Of a stretch of DNA of 64,000 bases, positions 8,358 to 18,144 are shown one piece after another (the first letter of the stretch is position 1; each line of letters begins with the position of its first letter). The notes under the pieces are model-generated. The model was not told the origin of the DNA, searched no databases, and was given only the letters and a program-made list of their open reading frames with translations. The translations under genes were made by a program, and so were the position numbers. The stretch comes from UBA1351 sp963677885 (lineage in GTDB: Bacteria > Bacillota > Clostridia > Lachnospirales > Vallitaleaceae). The stretch covers positions 3,162,001 through 3,226,000 of the forward strand of contig OY782500.1 of assembly GCA_963677885.1 (NCBI GenBank). The letters are read 5' to 3'.

Positions 8358-9866
8358 GTGGAAAAGAAGGATATTTTGCTCGAAGCAAAAGGTATCAGAA
8401 AAGTATATGGTCCGACAGTTGCCTTGGATGATGTAGACATGACCGTCTACCGTGGTGAAATCCGGGGACTTATTGGTGAAAACGGATCGGGTAAATCAAC
8501 CATTTCATCCATTATTTCCGGGATGCAGCAGCCCAATAAAGGTGAGATGACCTATAAAGGCCAGCCCCATCGACCGGAAACGATGATTAAAGGTTTGGAA
8601 TTGGGAATCGGTATGATTGTTCAGGAAATGGGAACAATTTCAGGCATAACCGTAGCCCAGAATATTTTCCTTGGAAAAGAAAAAGATTTTAGTAAATATG
8701 GATTTATTAGTAAAAAGGCTATGAATGATGCAGCCAGAGAGGCTTTGGAACAAATCGGCGTCACTGATATAGGTCCACAAATGTATATCGACGCTCTGGA
8801 TATGCAGGATAGAAAACTGATCGAAGTGGCAAAAGTCATGTATAACAATCCGGAAATTCTCATTGTTGATGAGACCACAACGGCTCTTTCTCAAAAGGGA
8901 CGAACCATTGTATATGATTTGATGCAGAAGATGAAAGATGCTGGTAATGCAGTGCTTTTTGTCTCTCATGATCTGGAAGAAGTCATGGAACACTGTGATT
9001 CACTGACGGTTCTTAGAGATGGTCATCTTATTGATACACTCTCAAAAAGTGAGTTTGAAGAAGAAAGAATCAAACAGCTTATGGTAGGACGGGAAATGAG
9101 TGGTCACTACTATAGGGGAGACAATGTTTGTTCATATGAAGATGAAATCATCTTAAAGGTTGAAAACCTGACAACAGGACACGGCCTAACAGAGAATATC
9201 AACTTTGAACTCCATAAAGGTGAGATTCTTGGTATAGGTGGTTTATCCCACTGTGGTATGCATGAACTGGGAAGAGCCGTCTTTGGAGCTGAGAAAACAG
9301 TGACAGGTAAGGTTACCTATGTTCCTGATAATAAAGAGATTAATGATCCGCTGACTGCCATGAACCTGGATATGGGTTATGTATCAAAAAATCGTGACCT
9401 TGAAGCTTTGGTATTAACAGCCAGCATCAAAGATAATATTGTAGGTGCAGGTTTCGACAAGGTCTCAAAACATGGCTTTATTACACCCTGGAGTGAAAAG
9501 AAATATGTTCAGAGTCAGGTTGACCAGATGTCCATTAAATGTGCAGACATGGACCAGCAGGTTAAGTTTCTTTCCGGTGGTAACAAGCAGAAGGTTGTCT
9601 TTAGCAAATGGCTGGCAAGAGATGCCAAGACCTTGATTTTAGATTGTCCAACAAGGGGAATTGATATCGGTGTCAAGTCAGCCATGTACACCTTAATGGA
9701 GGAAATGAAAGCTGAAGGAAAAGCTATCCTCATGATATCAGAAGAGCTGACAGAATTACTTGGTATGTGTGACCGGTTAATGGTTATGAAAGACGGCCAA
9801 ATCAAAGGTGAACTAAAACGCGGTGAAATCTTCGATGAAAATGCTGTTATAGAGAAGATGATTTAG
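8358..9866 (+). CDS. CUT2-type sugar ABC transporter ATPase with divergent motifs
   Basis: A double-nucleotide-binding-domain ATPase of the ribose/xylose type, about 502 residues. I place the start at GTG 8358, eight bases after GGAGG, because the upstream in-frame TTG at 8325 falls in a TATAAT box. Domain 1 has a good Walker A (GENGSGKST, 40-48) and Walker B (ILIVDE, 167-172), but its signature reads LDMQDR. Domain 2 has an intact signature (LSGGNKQ), but its Walker A region reads GGLSHCGMHEL and the catalytic Glu after Walker B is Cys (LILDCPTRG). It starts an operon with two permeases and a binding protein. Confidence 0.88.
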   Translation: MEKKDILLEAKGIRKVYGPTVALDDVDMTVYRGEIRGLIGENGSGKSTISSIISGMQQPNKGEMTYKGQPHRPETMIKGLELGIGMIVQEMGTISGITVAQNIFLGKEKDFSKYGFISKKAMNDAAREALEQIGVTDIGPQMYIDALDMQDRKLIEVAKVMYNNPEILIVDETTTALSQKGRTIVYDLMQKMKDAGNAVLFVSHDLEEVMEHCDSLTVLRDGHLIDTLSKSEFEEERIKQLMVGREMSGHYYRGDNVCSYEDEIILKVENLTTGHGLTENINFELHKGEILGIGGLSHCGMHELGRAVFGAEKTVTGKVTYVPDNKEINDPLTAMNLDMGYVSKNRDLEALVLTASIKDNIVGAGFDKVSKHGFITPWSEKKYVQSQVDQMSIKCADMDQQVKFLSGGNKQKVVFSKWLARDAKTLILDCPTRGIDIGVKSAMYTLMEEMKAEGKAILMISEELTELLGMCDRLMVMKDGQIKGELKRGEIFDENAVIEKMI

Positions 9867-9875
9867 GAGACTACC

Positions 9876-10814
9876 ATGACAAAAGTGAAAAATATAATAA
9901 TCCATCTGATGCCAACAATCGGTCTTCTTATACTGGTAGCTGTATTTGCAGTCTTGACCGATGGAAAAAGTATCAGTCCAATCAACTTAAAAATTTTGAC
10001 CAATCAAATTGTAGTTATAGCCTTAGTGGCTATTGGGGCTGTATTTTCCTTTTCCTGTGGAGCCATTGATATGTCTATGGGAGGTACCATGGCCTTGGCA
10101 GCAATTATTGGCGCCTTGGCCGGAAAAACTACTGAGAATTTTACAGTGATGATTTTGGTGACTATAGGAGTTGCCATGACATTAGCCTTAATCAAGGGAG
10201 TCATAGCAGCCTATTTAACCTTACCTGTTTTCATTGTTACCTTGATCTTTGGAACGGTTTTAAGTGCCCTTGGTCTTGTGGCCTTAGGTTCAGAATCTAT
10301 ATTAAGTCTAGGTTCTCTGGTACCGGAATATAATCAGGTTAATATGAATATCATCTTCCTCTTTGGCTTTTTCTTTGTGGCTTTGATCATTTTTAATTAC
10401 ACCAAAATAGGAAAGAGTTTAAAGTTGATGGGTGGAAATCTTTTGGCATCAACTCAATCAGGCATTAACGAAAAACGAAATGTCATTATTGCCTTTCTCA
10501 TCAGTGGTATGGGTGTAACATTGGCAACCATCATGACCATGATGAAGACAAAAACGGTTACAGCCCAGACGGGAGCCAGCATTGGTTTTGACCTTCTGGT
10601 AGCGGTTGTTATCGGTGGAATGCCTCTGTCAGGTGGTCCCAGAAGTAAAATCAGTGCCGGTTTGGTAGGTGCTGCTACCATAACCATCCTAAATAATGGT
10701 CTCAGTATTATGAATGTAGATAATGACATTATTCAAATTGTTCGGGGAATCATATTCTTGGCTGTTGTATTTATGACCTCTCTAAGCTACCGAACAAAGT
10801 TACTTCCAAAGTAA
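9876..10814 (+). CDS. CUT2-type sugar ABC transporter permease (first)
   Basis: A 312-residue integral membrane protein with about eight to ten hydrophobic segments, of the RbsC/XylH permease family. The conserved signature region is visible as SFSCGAIDMSMGGTMALAAIIGALAG and later IGFDLLVAVVIGGMPLSGG. GGAG lies eight bases before the ATG, and the gene follows the ATPase after nine bases. A second, different permease lies after the binding protein (12149), so the channel is probably a heterodimer. The substrate is probably a mono- or disaccharide released from the polymer handled by the downstream enzymes. Confidence 0.9.
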   Translation: MTKVKNIIIHLMPTIGLLILVAVFAVLTDGKSISPINLKILTNQIVVIALVAIGAVFSFSCGAIDMSMGGTMALAAIIGALAGKTTENFTVMILVTIGVAMTLALIKGVIAAYLTLPVFIVTLIFGTVLSALGLVALGSESILSLGSLVPEYNQVNMNIIFLFGFFFVALIIFNYTKIGKSLKLMGGNLLASTQSGINEKRNVIIAFLISGMGVTLATIMTMMKTKTVTAQTGASIGFDLLVAVVIGGMPLSGGPRSKISAGLVGAATITILNNGLSIMNVDNDIIQIVRGIIFLAVVFMTSLSYRTKLLPK

Positions 10815-10823
10815 AATGAATCG

Positions 10824-10849
10824 ATTTTAAAGGCCCAGCCTTTTAAAAT
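10824..10849 (+). other. Hairpin between permease and binding-protein genes
   Basis: ATTTTAAAGGC (10824-10834) pairs with GCCTTTTAAAAT (10838-10849) apart from one bulged base. No T-run follows, so it is more likely an mRNA stability or processing element that sets binding-protein output than a terminator. Confidence 0.5.
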
Positions 10850-10899
10850 ACCTGGCAGTGAGAGCTGTCTTATGCAAACCTATAAGGAGGAAAAGTTTT

Positions 10900-12114
10900 A
10901 TGTTAAAGAAAGTATTGGCAGTAGTATTGGTAGGGATGATGGTATTATACTTGGCAGCATGTAGTGGGGAAGATACAAAAGAAGAGACAACTGGTGCAGC
11001 AACGACAGAGACCAGCGAATCAGAAAGTGAATCAACCAGCGATAGTTCAGAGCAGACAGGTTCTACAAGTGAGGAGGCTGTAGCTGACCTTTCAGCCATG
11101 TATCCTGATGAAACGATTTTAATCGCTGTTGAGATCTATGACTCAACAGACTCAGAGTTTTTGGCTATGAAGGATTATTTTGAATATTTGGCAGAATCCT
11201 TTAATGTGGAATTTAAGTTTTCTGAGGCAATTACTGATGCTGAAATGGAAATGAAGTTTATTGAGGATTCAGCAGTTGCGGGAGCAAAAGCTTTTATGGC
11301 TTACTATAACGTAACTGGTATTGAGCAGATCAACAAAGTTATTGAATATGATATGTTCTTCTGGGGACGTTCAGAAGATGAAGAAACCTATAGTGCTTAT
11401 AAGGATCATCCTAAGTATTTGGGATCTATTGACACAGGTGACTTAAACTACTTTGGTGGTGGAGCCATGGGTGAATGGGTTCTTGAACAGGGATTTGACA
11501 AGGTTATTTATGCCAATGGTGGAGCTGACTTTGGTGTCAGTATGTTCGTTGCCAGACAGGAAGGTTTTTATGCAGCCCTTGGAGATGCTGATGTAGAAGT
11601 CATTGTTGTTAGTGGATTCCCATCAGAACAGTTTTTTGCAGACCAGGCAGCAGCACTTGGAACAGAAGGCCTTGACGCAGTTGTTGCATCCTTTAATGGA
11701 GTTGACTTCTGGGCACAGCCAATTGCAACAGCTGGCCTTGATGACGTACAGTTGGCTACATTCGGTTCAGTAAACCAATCCTATGTTGATGCCTTTAACT
11801 CCGGAAGCGTTGACCTTGTTGTTTCAGGAAATATTCAAGCCTATGGGCTTGTTGTACCTATGGTTGTTAATGCTGTAGATGGAAATGCAGACCAACTTAA
11901 AATCGACGGAATGGCAACAAAGGCTCCAATAAGTGGATGGGTTGTTGATTCAGCTGAATTATGTGAGACCTTGAATTCTCTACAAGATAATGAACGTGTT
12001 TACAAGGCCGAAGATTTTAAACAGTTGATTGTTAATTTAAACAGTGATGCAAACGGTGACCTCCTTCAGTCTGTATTAGACCAGGGAAGTATTGAAAATC
12101 TGACTCAGGAATAA
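10900..12114 (+). CDS. Sugar-binding lipoprotein of the CUT2 transporter
   Basis: About 404 residues. I choose ATG 10900 because AAGGAGG ends nine bases upstream and the protein then begins with a lipoprotein signal peptide ending in LAAC, the likely lipidated Cys. A linker rich in Ser/Thr/Glu (about residues 25-60) precedes a Peripla_BP-type domain. It shows typical alternating beta-alpha segments, for example AMYPDETILIAVEIYDS and FDKVIYANGGADFGVSMF. It sits between the two permeases and is the extracellular receptor of the system. It is rather unlike classical RbsB/XylF sequences, so the ligand cannot be named. Confidence 0.85.
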   Translation: MLKKVLAVVLVGMMVLYLAACSGEDTKEETTGAATTETSESESESTSDSSEQTGSTSEEAVADLSAMYPDETILIAVEIYDSTDSEFLAMKDYFEYLAESFNVEFKFSEAITDAEMEMKFIEDSAVAGAKAFMAYYNVTGIEQINKVIEYDMFFWGRSEDEETYSAYKDHPKYLGSIDTGDLNYFGGGAMGEWVLEQGFDKVIYANGGADFGVSMFVARQEGFYAALGDADVEVIVVSGFPSEQFFADQAAALGTEGLDAVVASFNGVDFWAQPIATAGLDDVQLATFGSVNQSYVDAFNSGSVDLVVSGNIQAYGLVVPMVVNAVDGNADQLKIDGMATKAPISGWVVDSAELCETLNSLQDNERVYKAEDFKQLIVNLNSDANGDLLQSVLDQGSIENLTQE

Positions 12115-12148
12115 TAAAGTGTCTGATGGTCGGGCAAAGGAGATTAAT

Positions 12149-13153
12149 ATGAAGCATATAAAAGAAAAACTGAAAAATATACTGATTATGTTTAGTATTC
12201 CTGCAGTAACCTATCTGGTTTTTTACCTTCTGTGTATGGCTAATGATATTTCCGGATTCGGTGTGGGAACAGACCTGACAGTTATATTGAGAAATACTAT
12301 ATATTCAGGATTTATTGCCTTGGCAGTTTCCTATAACCTGACTTCAGGACGTTTTGATTTTAGTGTAGGTTCAACTCTGATTCTATCAACTATACTTGCA
12401 GGTATGTTGACCTTAAGATTCGGTCTTGGACCGGTACCAATGTTACTTTTAGCCTTACTATTCGGAGCTCTTCTTGGAGCTCTGAACGGTTTGGTTTATA
12501 TCACCCTTAGACTGCCGCCAATGGTGGTATCTCTCGGTGTGGCCATGATATATGAAGCTGTTGGCTTCTTAATATCAGGAGGCAGCGGTGTCAAGCTTAT
12601 CGGAAAGGACAGTTTATTAATCTGGGCCCATAATCCCTGGATTTATATTCTCTGTGGTGTAGCTGTAACCATACTTTACTTTGTCCTTAACTATACCAAG
12701 TTTGGTTATGATACCAACTCCCTTCGAACAGGACAGGAAATTGCTGTCAATGTAGGTATTAATGAAAAAATGAATACGATCATCTGTTATATCATCGCAG
12801 GTGCCTGTCTTGCAGCAGCAGGAATCATAAATATGAGTGTACTGGGAACAGTGACTCCCGAACTCTCTCTTGGTTCCATATCCTATATCCAAAACGCTTT
12901 TATGCCTATGTTCATCGGTGGACTTTTAGCTAAATATTTTGACAGGAACACTGGCGTCATTATTGGTGCTTTAACACAGTCAATTATCTTTGCTGGAATC
13001 GGTCGTTTAGGAGTGCCATCTTCATGGCAGGCAGTACTTACCGGTATTATCGTTTTAGGTTTCTTCGGTTACTCCTTTAACGCCTACCGTATCGTTGAAT
13101 ATAAAGTCTTTAAAGAGAAAAAAGCTAGGGCTCAGGCAAAACTGACAGCATAA
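12149..13153 (+). CDS. CUT2-type sugar ABC transporter permease (second)
   Basis: About 334 residues, an RbsC-type polytopic membrane protein. ATG 12149 is chosen over the in-frame GTG at 12119 because AAAGGAG lies six bases before it. Conserved features include LTSGRFDFSVGSTLILSTILAGML and the loop following FGYDTNSLRTGQEIAVNVGINEK. With the permease at 9876 it should form the transport channel. The next gene follows after 12 bases with AAAGGAGG, so the transporter and the glycosidases are one operon. Confidence 0.88.
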   Translation: MKHIKEKLKNILIMFSIPAVTYLVFYLLCMANDISGFGVGTDLTVILRNTIYSGFIALAVSYNLTSGRFDFSVGSTLILSTILAGMLTLRFGLGPVPMLLLALLFGALLGALNGLVYITLRLPPMVVSLGVAMIYEAVGFLISGGSGVKLIGKDSLLIWAHNPWIYILCGVAVTILYFVLNYTKFGYDTNSLRTGQEIAVNVGINEKMNTIICYIIAGACLAAAGIINMSVLGTVTPELSLGSISYIQNAFMPMFIGGLLAKYFDRNTGVIIGALTQSIIFAGIGRLGVPSSWQAVLTGIIVLGFFGYSFNAYRIVEYKVFKEKKARAQAKLTA

Positions 13154-13165
13154 AGGAGGTTACAG

Positions 13166-14860
13166 ATGGTTATGGATCAAATACTAAGAAGCAAACCCTT
13201 TCATCTTGATGATGAAAGCATACAATGGGTCAAGAAGACCTATGCATCAATGACTTTGGATGAGAAAATCGGACAGCTTTTCTGCCCTATCGTTTTCTCG
13301 TCTGATGAAAGTGAATTACAAGAATTGGTAAAGACCAAACATGTGGGTGGTGTTCTATACCGAGAAGGCCCGGGAGTTTCTATAAGAGAAAACTATAAGA
13401 TTCTCCAGGATGCCAGTAGGATTCCACTACTTACAGCAGCCAACCTGGAACATGGTGGTAATGGGGCAGTAGCTGAAGGAACCTTCTTTGGCAAGCAAAT
13501 GCTGGTAGCAGCTACGGATAAGCCGGAAAGGGCTTACGATTTAGGTTATATCTCATGCAGCGAAGGAGCCTCAGTCGGTGTTAACTGGTCTTTTGCCCCT
13601 GTTGTAGATATTGACTACAATTTTCACAATCCTATTACCAATGTTAGAACCTACGGCAGTGACCCTGACAGAGTCCTTACCATGGGAAAGGCATATATAC
13701 AAGGCGCAAAAGATGCCGGTGTAGCCACATCCATTAAGCACTTTCCGGGAGATGGTGTTGATGAGAGAGACCAGCATCTGGTAACGACTGTCAATACAAT
13801 GGAGACAGATCAGTGGCGGGCAACTTATGGAAAAGTGTATAAGGGACTTATTGATGAAGGTTCCTTAACCCTAATGGCCGGACATATTGCATTTCCAGCC
13901 TATGAAAAAGAAATTTCCGGGGAAATATCAGGAATTATACCTGGAACCCTGTCTAAAAATATATTACAGAACTTACTTAGAGATGAACTTGGATTTAATG
14001 GTATGGTTGTGACTGATGCAACACCTATGGTAGGTTTTTGCGCAGCCATGGAGCGGCGATTGTCTGTTCCTTTATCCATTGAAGCCGGTTGTGACATGTT
14101 TCTTTTTAATAAAGACTTGGAAGAGGATATTGCCTTTATGACCAGCGGTTATGAAGAAGGGCTTTTGTCAGAAGCCAGACTTGAGGAAGCCAATATTCGA
14201 ATTCTTGCTACAAAAGCAGCTATTGGTCTTCACAAGAAGAAGGAAAATGGAAGTCTGGTACCTCCTAAGGAAGACCTGCAAATCGTTGGTTGTGATGATT
14301 TCAAAGCAAAAGCAAAAGCCTGTGCCGATGAAGGCGTAACCTTGGTGAAGGATACTCAGAAGCTTTTGCCCTTAGATCCTGGTAAGACCCCTAAAGTATT
14401 ATTACAGATTCTTGGTGATTTTCCTTCCAATGACCGGGTATATCCCTATATGGAAAAGGCCTTAACGGATCAAGGATTTAGCGTAACCAAATATATTCCT
14501 GAAGACTTTTCCAAGCCTCTTGATAATGTGTCCACATTTAAGGATAAGTATGATTTGGTCATCTATCTTGCCAATATTGAAACTGCTAGTAACAAAACAG
14601 TTTCCAGGCTTAGCTGGTTTACACTTTTTGGTTTAGGCAATAATATGCCATGGTTTGTCAAAGAAGTGCCAACCCTCTTTATCAGTTTAGGAAATCCCTA
14701 TCATCTTATGGATGCACCTATGGTGCCAACCTTTATTAATGGTTATTGCAACTCAGACTATGTTATGGATGCAGTCATAGAGAAAATCATGGGTGACAGT
14801 GCTTTTAAGGGTCATTCACCAGCAGACCCTTTCTGTGGCTTGATCGATGCCAGGTTCTAA
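13166..14860 (+). CDS. GH3 family enzyme with NagZ-type Asp-His dyad (possible phosphorylase)
   Basis: A 564-residue protein with a GH3 N-terminal barrel (about residues 25-350) and a C-terminal alpha/beta domain. The nucleophile is D284 in VVTDAT. The loop KHFPGDGVDERDQH (191-204) carries the Asp-x-His dyad (D202, H204) of the NagZ branch rather than the distant Glu of ordinary beta-glucosidases. Some GH3 enzymes with this dyad are known to act as retaining glycoside phosphorylases. The next gene encodes beta-phosphoglucomutase, which would accept a beta-glucose-1-phosphate product. No signal peptide is seen, so it is cytoplasmic. Hydrolysis of N-acetylhexosaminides remains possible. Confidence 0.85.
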   Translation: MVMDQILRSKPFHLDDESIQWVKKTYASMTLDEKIGQLFCPIVFSSDESELQELVKTKHVGGVLYREGPGVSIRENYKILQDASRIPLLTAANLEHGGNGAVAEGTFFGKQMLVAATDKPERAYDLGYISCSEGASVGVNWSFAPVVDIDYNFHNPITNVRTYGSDPDRVLTMGKAYIQGAKDAGVATSIKHFPGDGVDERDQHLVTTVNTMETDQWRATYGKVYKGLIDEGSLTLMAGHIAFPAYEKEISGEISGIIPGTLSKNILQNLLRDELGFNGMVVTDATPMVGFCAAMERRLSVPLSIEAGCDMFLFNKDLEEDIAFMTSGYEEGLLSEARLEEANIRILATKAAIGLHKKKENGSLVPPKEDLQIVGCDDFKAKAKACADEGVTLVKDTQKLLPLDPGKTPKVLLQILGDFPSNDRVYPYMEKALTDQGFSVTKYIPEDFSKPLDNVSTFKDKYDLVIYLANIETASNKTVSRLSWFTLFGLGNNMPWFVKEVPTLFISLGNPYHLMDAPMVPTFINGYCNSDYVMDAVIEKIMGDSAFKGHSPADPFCGLIDARF

Positions 14861-14964
14861 AATAAGGATATGGCAGTAATGTAAATAAATATATTAACTA
14901 ATCTTATGGGGCCGGTGATTGATATCAGCGGTTCCATACTTGTAATTAAGGAAATGGAGATAAA

Positions 14965-15630
14965 ATGATTAAAGGACTGATTTTTGATTTAGATGGAGTA
15001 CTGGTAGATACGGCTAAATACCACTATCTGGCTTGGAAGGATCTGGCAGATGAGCTGGGTGTACTTTTTACTGAAGAAGATAATGAACGGTTAAAGGGAG
15101 TCAGCCGTGTAGATTCCTTTAGAATTATCTTGGAGATTGGTGGTATCGAGATGCCCCTTGAAGAGCAGGAAATATATTGTACAAAAAAGAATACCCAATA
15201 CATTTCCTACATCAATCAGTTAACCAAAGAAGACTGTCTACCAGGTGTCTATGATTTTCTCACAGATGCTAAAGCAAAAGGATATAAAATAGGTCTGGGC
15301 TCCGCCAGCAAAAATGCACCTTTTATTATCGATCATCTGGAATTAAGTCCATTTTTTGATACTGTCGTTGATGGTAATTCAGTGACCAAGGCAAAACCGG
15401 ATCCTGAAGTATTCGTAAATGGAGCTCTTAATATGGGACTTGATATGAATGAATGTATCGTTTTTGAAGATTCCTTTGCTGGCATAGATGCAGCCAAGGG
15501 AGCTGGTATGATGGCAGTAGGAATAGGAAGTCCGGATGTGCTTGCGGCAGCAGATGTGGTTTATCCTGGCCTTAAAGAGGTTACTGTTGAACAAGTAATT
15601 AAAGAAGGTGTTACCCATGCTAGAGATTAA
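14965..15630 (+). CDS. pgmB: Beta-phosphoglucomutase
   Basis: A 221-residue HAD-superfamily enzyme interconverting beta-glucose-1-phosphate and glucose-6-phosphate. The catalytic Asp pair D8/D10 lies in IFDLDGVLVDT, and the cap carries the family signature HYLAWKDLADELG and LKGVSR. Later motifs are GLGSASKNAP, KAKPDPEVF and VFEDSFAGIDAAKGAGM. Length matches the family. GAAATGGAG precedes the ATG. It overlaps the GH2 gene by 14 bases. No maltose, trehalose or kojibiose phosphorylase is nearby, so its substrate probably comes from the GH3 enzyme just upstream or from a phosphorylase elsewhere. Confidence 0.93.
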   Translation: MIKGLIFDLDGVLVDTAKYHYLAWKDLADELGVLFTEEDNERLKGVSRVDSFRIILEIGGIEMPLEEQEIYCTKKNTQYISYINQLTKEDCLPGVYDFLTDAKAKGYKIGLGSASKNAPFIIDHLELSPFFDTVVDGNSVTKAKPDPEVFVNGALNMGLDMNECIVFEDSFAGIDAAKGAGMMAVGIGSPDVLAAADVVYPGLKEVTVEQVIKEGVTHARD

Positions 15631-18067
15631 ATACAATGACAATTGGCTCTTCTGGGAAGACAAGGATGCTTTTGCCCTTATTTGGGACATACCGGATTAT
15701 GCAGAGAACATCCGCCTTCCCCATGATGCCATGATAGCCAAAGAGGCTGTTCAAGGATCTCCAAATGGGACTAATACTGCCTTTCGTGATGGGGGCATCT
15801 ATTGCTATGTCAAGAAAGTTTTCCTTGATGAAAGTAAAGAAGACAAACGCCTTATGATGAAGTTTGAAGGTGTTTATATGAATGCCTTTGTCTATATCAA
15901 TGGTGAGTTGGCAGCTAAGCAGCCATATGGCTATTCAACCTTCTATGTTGAACTAGATAAGTATGTCCGATATAGAGAAGAAAATGAGATTCGTGTCTTT
16001 GTCCGCAATGGAGCTATGACCAACAGTCGCTGGTATTCAGGTTCCGGTATTTACCGGGACGTATATCTCCTTGAAGGTGACTTGTGCCATATTAAGGAAG
16101 ACGGACTAAAAATATCAACCCAATATATGGATGACAAGTCTGTCAAAATCAATATCCAGTGTAAAATACATAATATGGATAAGAAATCAAAACAGTTAAA
16201 ACTAAAGCTTGAGATTATGGATGGATCCGGTCAAAAAGTTTTGAATAGAATTTTGCCATTACAGCTTTACGGCAATGAAGAGCGGACGCTGGACAAGGGT
16301 TTACTAATTCAGGATCCAATGCTGTGGGATGATATAAATCCAAACCTCTATACTTGTAAAGCAAGTTTATTCAATGACAAAACAAGCCACAATGAAGGTG
16401 ACTCTTCAGATTTACTTTTAGATGAATCCATGGAGACTTTTGGTATCCGTATCCTTCAATTGGATACTAAATATGGCCTAAGGATTAACGGTAGAAGTGT
16501 TAATCTGAGAGGCGTATGTATCCACCACGATAGTGGCATCATTGGTGCAGCAACCTATGATGAGGTCAAATACAGACAGATTAGAAAACTTAAAGAAGCC
16601 GGTATTAATGCCATTCGTATGGCCCACAATCCTGCAGACCAGAGCACCCTCCGTGCTTGTGATCAACTAGGCATGTATGTGATGGATGAAGGCTTTGATA
16701 TGTGGAGCCGGTGTAAATCCGACTATGATTATGCCATGAATTTTGATGAATGGTGGAGAAGAGACTTAAAGGCAATGGTTAATAAGGATTATAACCATCC
16801 TTCTGTTATTATGTACTCAACTGGCAATGAAATCCCTGAACTTGGCAACCCTTATGGTCAGCAAGTGAGCCATACCATGTCTGAGTTCATCAAAGGCTTA
16901 GATGATACAAGATATACCTTGGTATCTGTTAATGGGGTTTTTGCTGCAGGAGACCATATGGATACAATCGTTAAAGATACATCAGACCTATTAGTAAGTC
17001 AAGGTGTCTTGGAGGGTAATATCAATGACTTTATGGCCCTGATGGCTGATCATATGGATACTATCGTAAAACACGAGGCCATTACTGCCATGATTGATTA
17101 TGTGGCTGAAACAACAGATATTGCAGGTTATAATTACATGGCTTCCAGATACGAAGAGGACGGTATCAACCACCCCGACCGTATCATAGTTGGCAGTGAA
17201 ACCTATCCACCAGCTGTTGGGAAGAACTGGCAATTAGTCCAAAGTCTGCCTCATCTTATCGGTGATTTCTCATGGACAGGTTGGGACTATATTGGTGAAG
17301 CAGGTATAGGCATACCGGCATACGGTTTTGGTCAGGGTGGATTTACAGCCCAGTTTCCTTGTCAGTTAGCCTACTGTGGTGATTTTGACCTTATTGGAAA
17401 TAGACGACCTGCTTCCTTCCTGAAGGAAGTGGTATATGGAATTAGAAAAGATCCTTATATCACCATTATTAACCCTCATAAGAATCCTTCAAAGCTTATG
17501 GGAACACCTTGGCTTATTAGTGATTCCATACCTACATGGACCTGGAATCTTGAACCAGAAACAATGGTTACTGTAGAAATTTATGCACCTGGAGATCAAG
17601 TTGAAATACTGGTTAATGGAAAGTCCTATGGCCGTCATGCAGCCGGACCTGAAGTTGATTATATTACTAGATTGGAAGTGCCTTATGAAGAGGGAGAAAT
17701 CACGGCTATTGCCTATATGAATGGCGATCAAATAGGTTCTTATAACCTTAATTCCCACAAAGAGGCAAGTCATCTGGAACTTGAGACTGAAGCCATTGAC
17801 AATAAGGTTTTCGCCATGGTTTCCATTAGAGACCACCAAGGACAACTTGTCTTAAATGATGATATGGACATCACACTTAATCTTGGAGAAAAGGTCCGAT
17901 TATTGGGCTTTGGTTCCGGTGATCCCAAGCCTGACTATGGTTATCAAGGGTGTATTACAAAAACCTTCCTTGGTCAAGCTATGTTTGTTGTGGAAAAAGA
18001 AAGTCATGAAGAAATCTCTGTGGCAATTCATTCAGAAAAGTTTGGTCAATCTATTTTTAGTGTATAA
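15617..18067 (+). CDS. GH2 family beta-galactosidase/beta-glycosidase
   Basis: About 816 residues from ATG 15617, inside the end of pgmB and preceded by AAGAAGG. Domain order is the GH2 one: N-terminal sugar-binding jelly roll (about 1-155), immunoglobulin-like domain (about 160-285), TIM barrel (about 290-600), C-terminal beta domains. The acid/base is E405 in YSTGNEIPE and the nucleophile E528 in IIVGSE. VNLRGVCIHHD and AIRMAHNP are the expected barrel motifs. There is no signal peptide, so it acts in the cytoplasm on imported oligosaccharides. Specificity (galactoside, glucuronide or other) is not fixed by these motifs. Confidence 0.92.
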   Translation: MLEIKYNDNWLFWEDKDAFALIWDIPDYAENIRLPHDAMIAKEAVQGSPNGTNTAFRDGGIYCYVKKVFLDESKEDKRLMMKFEGVYMNAFVYINGELAAKQPYGYSTFYVELDKYVRYREENEIRVFVRNGAMTNSRWYSGSGIYRDVYLLEGDLCHIKEDGLKISTQYMDDKSVKINIQCKIHNMDKKSKQLKLKLEIMDGSGQKVLNRILPLQLYGNEERTLDKGLLIQDPMLWDDINPNLYTCKASLFNDKTSHNEGDSSDLLLDESMETFGIRILQLDTKYGLRINGRSVNLRGVCIHHDSGIIGAATYDEVKYRQIRKLKEAGINAIRMAHNPADQSTLRACDQLGMYVMDEGFDMWSRCKSDYDYAMNFDEWWRRDLKAMVNKDYNHPSVIMYSTGNEIPELGNPYGQQVSHTMSEFIKGLDDTRYTLVSVNGVFAAGDHMDTIVKDTSDLLVSQGVLEGNINDFMALMADHMDTIVKHEAITAMIDYVAETTDIAGYNYMASRYEEDGINHPDRIIVGSETYPPAVGKNWQLVQSLPHLIGDFSWTGWDYIGEAGIGIPAYGFGQGGFTAQFPCQLAYCGDFDLIGNRRPASFLKEVVYGIRKDPYITIINPHKNPSKLMGTPWLISDSIPTWTWNLEPETMVTVEIYAPGDQVEILVNGKSYGRHAAGPEVDYITRLEVPYEEGEITAIAYMNGDQIGSYNLNSHKEASHLELETEAIDNKVFAMVSIRDHQGQLVLNDDMDITLNLGEKVRLLGFGSGDPKPDYGYQGCITKTFLGQAMFVVEKESHEEISVAIHSEKFGQSIFSV

Positions 18068-18144
18068 TTAATATAACGACCAATCGATTTTATATGAATA
18101 ATGATGATACTGTGAAAATATGTAAAGAAACATGAGGTGAAAAC

